Assembly: GCA_029204225.1 (NCBI GenBank)
Contig: CM055092.1
Location: 27,634,320 to 27,698,319 of the forward strand
Direction: 5' to 3'
DNA from: Diphasiastrum complanatum
Lineage: Eukaryota; Streptophyta; Lycopodiopsida; Lycopodiales; Lycopodiaceae
DNA length: 64,000 nucleotides
The notes below the pieces were generated by a model that did not search any database, was not told the origin of the DNA, and saw only the letters and a list, made by a program, of their open reading frames with translations. Each line of letters starts with the position of its first letter. The first letter of the stretch is position 1. The position numbers and the translations under genes were made by a program. Of the stretch, positions 59,436 through 64,000 are shown piece by piece.

Positions 59436-60828
59436 TGATGAAGACAAGATAAGAGTGATATGTGCACAACAGCTACAAAATAATCTATTGATATTTTGAT
59501 TCTTCAAGAATTGCATGTAGATCCATGAAGTGCGTTGGCATGAGAGAAATACAGTTCTCTTACGAATTCGTGTCTCGCTTACTAGCGGACTTGTGGATCT
59601 ACAGATCTTATGCAGAATTGTCTCGCACGCAGACGAACTCGTATTATGTATTTTTGTCTTCTTGCTTAATAGCATTAAACTACTTCATAATATATCATGC
59701 ATCAACCATAAGGTGTAAAAATTACAGCAAATAAGGATCCTAAAACACTTGAAATGATGAGGGAAACAATAGATTATGATTTCATAAGATTAGCACAAGT
59801 TGAACCATCAAAATCCATCAAAAATCTATGCTTGAACCTCACTAAATGGCCCAAATCCTTGAAGAAGGCTTCACACGTGTGAAAGTACGGCCTCCCACAG
59901 TCTGAGTACTGTACACCAGACCTACATTCAATCCTATAATCATTAGTAATCACAAGTACTCAAACAATTATGAACATAGAGAGCAATTGCACCATTATGA
60001 GAGAAAAAACATGAAATTGCTTGATTGATTTTGGTGAGATATCATCACCTATATATACATGATCCATCACGGTTTTGGGCAGGTATGAGTAGCCCTAAAC
60101 CTATCCCTAATGCTAATTTTGGTGGATCTTTCATCCCTACCAAATTAGGGTTGGAATCTTGGAGAGCCCTCAACAATGCAAAAACTACCAAAAATAGCTC
60201 CTATTTTTTCTCTCTTGTATCTAAGCATAATTTGGACTCATTACAAAGGTTCTAACACTTAGGTCTACTTGAGAACATCCTTATGAATGGAATCCTATGC
60301 TATTGGGCACGTGTGACAAGCCACATCATGACCATCTAGCTATTTACAAGTCATATGACCAAAACTAGTCAAGCTAGAATTGTGAATTTTTAACAGAAGG
60401 TATATAGTCGCGTCGTGTAACTACTAGATTAGAGTGATTAAACATATATAACTAATCACAAACTACAAGAGTGGCAGATTAGCCACGACCTAGAGTGTAT
60501 CTGCTGATGTCATGATATTAGATCAGGTATCTGTACTTCTTGGTACTTGCATGATCTTGTTGGTCCTTTTTGGAGCGTGAGGGCAGAAAAGGTGTCACGA
60601 CGATTTTCGTGTTGCCTCGAGTCATTTGACTTTCGCGTTGTCTGACTTTCTCCTTATGTACCGTGCAAAATTCTCTTTCGCGAATCTTTCGTGTTCGTGT
60701 CTTCTCGTCAGGGTGTTCGCAAACATTTTCGCTTTGTGTTTTTTGACTGTCGTGTTCGCAAACTTTTTCGTTAGAGCGAGGGCTGAAAGCTAGCAAAGCT
60801 TTGATAATAGAAACATTTTGTTTATTCA
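59436..60828 (-). repeat. 5' LTR of the family X copia, interrupted by a solo LTR
   Basis: 59436-59713 and 60396-60828 together match the reverse complement of the LTR at 24671-25575 and the left LTR at 47.6-48.4 kb. The inner end (last 170 bp or so of U5), the primer site and most of gag are missing: at 59435 the sequence jumps into gag C-terminal coding. Confidence 0.8.
59714..60395. mobile_element. Solo LTR, 682 bp, inserted in the family X LTR
   Basis: Starts TGTAAAAATTAC and ends GAATTTTTAACA, so the ends are inverted (TGT-AAAAATT/AATTTTTAACA). The five bases after it are GAAGG and before it TAAGG; the uninterrupted LTR copy at 48.11 kb reads CAACCAGAAGGTATA, so GAAGG is the duplicated target with one later change. 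A CTATATATACATG box is near 60050. No internal domain or primer site is present, as expected after LTR-LTR recombination. Confidence 0.75.
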
Positions 60829-61661
60829 AAGCACTCTTTTGAAATACAACAAATTTTTCCAAAAAGAAATCACAAAGATATGGAACTCCTCAATTCTCTT
60901 CTAGCACTTATATCTAGCAAACACATAGAATGTAGAAATCTTGATCAACCTATGATCTATCCTCAATCTAATGACTCTTGCCACTTCCTAAGATTGAAAC
61001 ACACTCTAATGAAGTTTAGTAACCTCACAACAAAAAAATTCCAATCAAAATTAGGGTTTTGACAAAATCACAAAAAATTGATTATTTCAAATTCTACATG
61101 CAAGTGCCTATAACTTGATATAGAATCTTGTATCCTCAAGTGAGACCTTCCTAATGCATCCAAAATCGGCTATTTCTAGCAAGTATGGAGTGAAATCTAA
61201 ATTCCTCAAGTTTTTTGACCTAATATGAGTTTTGATCTACAAAGATCCAATCTACATAGGCCAAGAAACTTGATTTTTGAGTAGAAGTCAATCTAGCATG
61301 CTTTGGCATTAATATCTCCTCCAAATCCTTGATAGATGTGCTTGATGCAACACAAGCTCTGATACCATGTGAAGAAGTTTAGATAATTTAAGATCCAAAT
61401 CCATAACCTGATCTTTGGTTAGATATAGATCAACGCTACCAATGTTGCCAATGTAGAAAAATCAACATCTATTCTATGAAAGAGATGCAAACTCAATAAG
61501 ACTTGATCAAACATCAAACATATGATATGATGAAGTTGATGTCCATACAAAAATAATAAGCTACTTTATTTCACATGTGTGGATCTGAAAATAGCGTAAA
61601 ATAAGCATTCTACACACAAGATTACAAGATATCACAAATATAGTGCACCAATCTCACATAC
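60829..61661 (-). repeat. Right piece of the split family W-like copia: leader, primer site and 5' LTR
   Basis: TGGTATCAGAGC on the minus strand (61356-61367) is the initiator-tRNA-Met primer site. The LTR lies to its right, ending ...TTCTTCACA at 61368 and probably starting TGTATGTGAG near 61661. The leader 61355-60829 leads to the break caused by the 47628-60828 insertion, and the gag of this element resumes at 47627. The right LTR border is approximate. Confidence 0.6.
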
Positions 61662-61667
61662 AAGCAC

Positions 61668-62041
61668 TCATTTTTCTCTTGTTGCCTCTTTATTGAACTT
61701 CTCTCTATGTGACTTGTTTGATAGAAACTCTTTGCAAATGGACTCTTCTTTGTCATCCAAATTAGATAGATCTATCATCATCTTGAATTTGCGAAGCTTC
61801 CCCAAGATTTTGAAATTCAGATGCCCTAAGCATCTATGAACAATTCGCTTTGAGATATTGACATTGTTGCCAATGCATTGCACTTTATAACTACAAAATT
61901 CAACTTGTACAAACCACAGTTCTTATTATGAGAGACATCAACATTCATCTTGAAACCATGCTCCACATCTTTGATCTGATGTTTTTTATTGTTGGATTCT
62001 CGAAGATTGAAAGGCGACGAATCTTGACGCTCCAAGTACAA
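61668..62041 (-). pseudogene. Copia pre-integrase fragment
   Basis: Minus-strand frames read GFKMNVDVSHNKNCGLYKL, then IVHRCLGHLNFKILGKLRKF and ICKEFLSNKSHREKFNKEA. RCLGHLNFK is the HxxxH-type pre-integrase block found in all the copia elements here, and KSHREKF is the segment before the integrase core. The fragment is bounded by the LTR above on the left and by a plus-strand LTR-like sequence on the right. Confidence 0.7.
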
Positions 62042-62149
62042 AGGAAATCAAGAAAGTACCAGGGGGACATACCCCTCTACGGATGATGTTGAAGGCAATC
62101 TAAATACCATTAGAACATGCTTAATCAACCATTCTTGTAATCTCAAATT

Positions 62150-62610
62150 AGACTAAACTCTTTCTCTATCCATCTATATAATCAGATTGAAGATGAAGGA
62201 ATCGGTTGAACATCAAATTTGGTTGAACGCCAATGTGAGCTAGGCACATAATTGCCAGCAGATGTCACGGAAGTCTGTTAGTAAGTGAGACGATATGATA
62301 TAATTCGTGAGAGCCAAAGTATCTCTCATGTCGATGCATTGTGTGAGTTTGTCACAACATCGCTCTTACAAAAGGATCATTGATAATATAGTAGCTTGAA
62401 TGCACATGTTGAATGATCTCGAATGTTTTGTTGTCTGATTGTGGTCTGTTTGTAATCAACTAATTATTCATTATTCTGCACCCTGGTTCACCTTGTTGAA
62501 TGCTTAAATAATTAAATGTAGGTCAATAGTGTCTGTCTGCACTCTGAAGGATTGTAGATCTGTTCTAGCAGATAGACATAATTGAATTCCATCCAGGTTC
62601 TCAACAACAG
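62150..62610 (+). repeat. Diverged family X LTR fragment with degenerate primer site
   Basis: Words in the order of the 24671-25575 LTR recur: GTCTGTTAGTAAGTGAGACG, GAGAGCCAAAGTATCTCTCA, TAGGTCAATAGTGTCTGTCT, GAAGGATTGTAG, AATTCCATCC, then AGTGGTAATCAA where CAGTGGTATCAGAG is expected. So this is an older, plus-strand LTR of the same family with a mutated primer site. Confidence 0.6.
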
Positions 62611-64000
62611 TGGTAATCAAATTGACCGCATTTTTGCATCGCATCCAAACCAACTCTGTTATAGACCAATTTTGGTCTTTGGTATAGAGAGAAGGAAATA
62701 CACACAAAATTGAGAGATCTCCAATTCTATTGGAACCCCATTTTTTTCATTGCAAATGTTGATAGCATCAATGGTTTCTCTTGGTCTCTGATTATGTGTT
62801 GTCACAAAGAGAATGAAGAGAATGAGAAGTATACCTAAGAATGACAAAAAGTTCCTAAACTATAGCGATTAGTTGACTATAGTTTATGGCTATTGATGTA
62901 AAATCAACCTTTTAAGTGTACAAATACGGGCAGCAAAAGAGTATTCGGGCAGTAATTGTGGGTCTCCCAAGAAACAAATCATAGTCATATATCCAAATAC
63001 ATAGTTTTTCATGGATTTGATCGATGACTCCAACCCCCTTGAGGCCAATTTGCAATTTGATGTGTCTCAAAGTCTCCCTCTTTTTCAATTCTCTTCCCTT
63101 GGAGAAGGACTAGATTAGATGAAGGAATATGGGTAGCATGAAGATGTCGAGATATTGGTGGGACTTGGTTTCAGAGATGCTCAAATTGCCAACAAGAATG
63201 GAGTCACTGTAGGTTCGTGAGCCCTTCACCTTGAAGATTTTGAGAAACTTGATGACTTTGAAGAAGAAGAGTTTCAATTGAAGGTAAAAGCTATTGTAGT
63301 TTTAGCTAGCTAGGCCACCACCTCAAGCTTAGTTTCTTTTGATTCTCAAGATGTCATGGGCCTTCATCAACAACTTGGCTAGGTGATATAGAAAATGATG
63401 GAGGACAAGGCAGTGATGGATTTGTGCATTACAGAATTGGGCCAAGATAACAGCTTTATGGATTAGAAGCTAATCGAAATAAAGAATGAGCTACTAGTAT
63501 CAAATCAACACAAGGATGAAAGAATCTCAAACACATGAAGCGGCCTTGCGAAAATACGTGCAACAATTGTAGGCTAGCTTACACGGCGCTCATGAGCATG
63601 TAAACTAAGTTGTCCTTAATTAGCTGAATGCGATTCTCTTCTGACAACTCCTATTAAGCAAATGCCAGCAATATATCGCATACTTGGTGTAGAGAGTTGT
63701 GGCCTACAAGACCACATTGATGGGCTTTCAGGAAAGTTTTGACCAATACAAGCTGATGGCAATCCAAAAATTGAAAAAGTTAGAGAGATTAAAAAAAAAG
63801 TATGAGTAGAAGCTACGACGACAAAGGCTAGATGGTCCCCAGATCCAAATCCCCCTCTAGCATTAGTTTTCACTACAATGCATTGAAGAAGAGAAAGGTG
63901 GAGATGTTTGTGATTTTTAGGATGTTCAGGATCAAGGTGGAGATGCCTCACAAAAAGTACAATAGGACTTCGACACCAACATCACGAAGACACATTTCAA
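62611..64000. other. Unassigned right end of the window
   Basis: No convincing gene. Short frames (62659-62847 and 63616-63951, minus) lack motifs, and the first is hydrophobic at one end. Glu/Lys-rich broken frames between about 63070 and 63540 could be old coding sequence, but no family is visible. Confidence 0.3.

Noticed and set aside
63616-63951. 111-aa minus-strand frame near the window end
   Set aside because: No motif, and the antisense strand has equally open Glu/Lys-rich frames.

Overview
The window reads as nuclear DNA of a land plant with a large, repeat-filled genome. The evidence is a multi-exon housekeeping gene with short introns, Ty1/copia elements with a tRNA-iMet primer site, a CACTA-like transposon carrying plant-type gene fragments (C2 protein, STP sugar transporter, adenylate kinase), hAT remnants and very long (GA)n tracts. 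Several families look unlike those of common flowering plants, so I lean towards a seedless plant (fern, lycophyte or bryophyte), but the sequence alone does not prove this.

Only one host gene looks intact: a seven-exon gene for the rRNA-processing protein EFG1 (1.79-5.55 kb, + strand, predicted 398 aa). It is preceded by a non-LTR retrotransposon tail (0.06-1.36 kb) and followed by 2.6 kb of gene-free AT-rich DNA. At 8.16-11.2 kb (- strand) lie two tandem decayed copies of an intron-containing beta-class DNA amino-methyltransferase-like gene. A third, N-terminal copy lies at 43.9-45.1 kb (+ strand). Clusters of short palindromes adjoin these copies, which suggests that the genes ride on a DNA transposon.

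From 13 to 30.6 kb the sequence is mainly retrotransposons: a near-complete decayed copia element (13.1-18 kb), a gag-only LTR element with a hairpin tandem array and three long GA tracts (18.3-22.8 kb), an antisense copia deletion derivative with a protease-to-RT fusion (22.8-24.7 kb) and a mosaic of two copia families (24.7-28.6 kb). An unrecognised multi-exon gene remnant follows on the - strand (29.05-30.41 kb). The stretch 30.6-34.2 kb has only short tandem duplications. The two halves of a hAT transposase lie in opposite orientations at 34.2-37.4 kb. Copia fragments occupy 41.2-43.0 and 45.9-47.6 kb.

The right third is a nested stack that can be ordered by target-site duplications. An old - strand copia (gag at 46.7-47.6 kb; leader, primer site and LTR at 60.8-61.7 kb) was split by a second - strand copia (47628-60828, TSD AAGCA). 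That element's 3' LTR was then split by an 8.35-kb CACTA-like element (48414-56764, TSD TTC), and its 5' LTR by a solo LTR (59714-60395, TSD GAAGG/TAAGG). The CACTA-like element carries an En/Spm-type accessory ORF, captured C2, sugar-transporter and adenylate-kinase fragments, and a 378-bp TRIM whose LTRs each contain a tRNA-like sequence with Pol III A and B boxes. Nearly all premature stops in the mobile genes fit C-to-T or G-to-A changes, as expected for long-methylated DNA.
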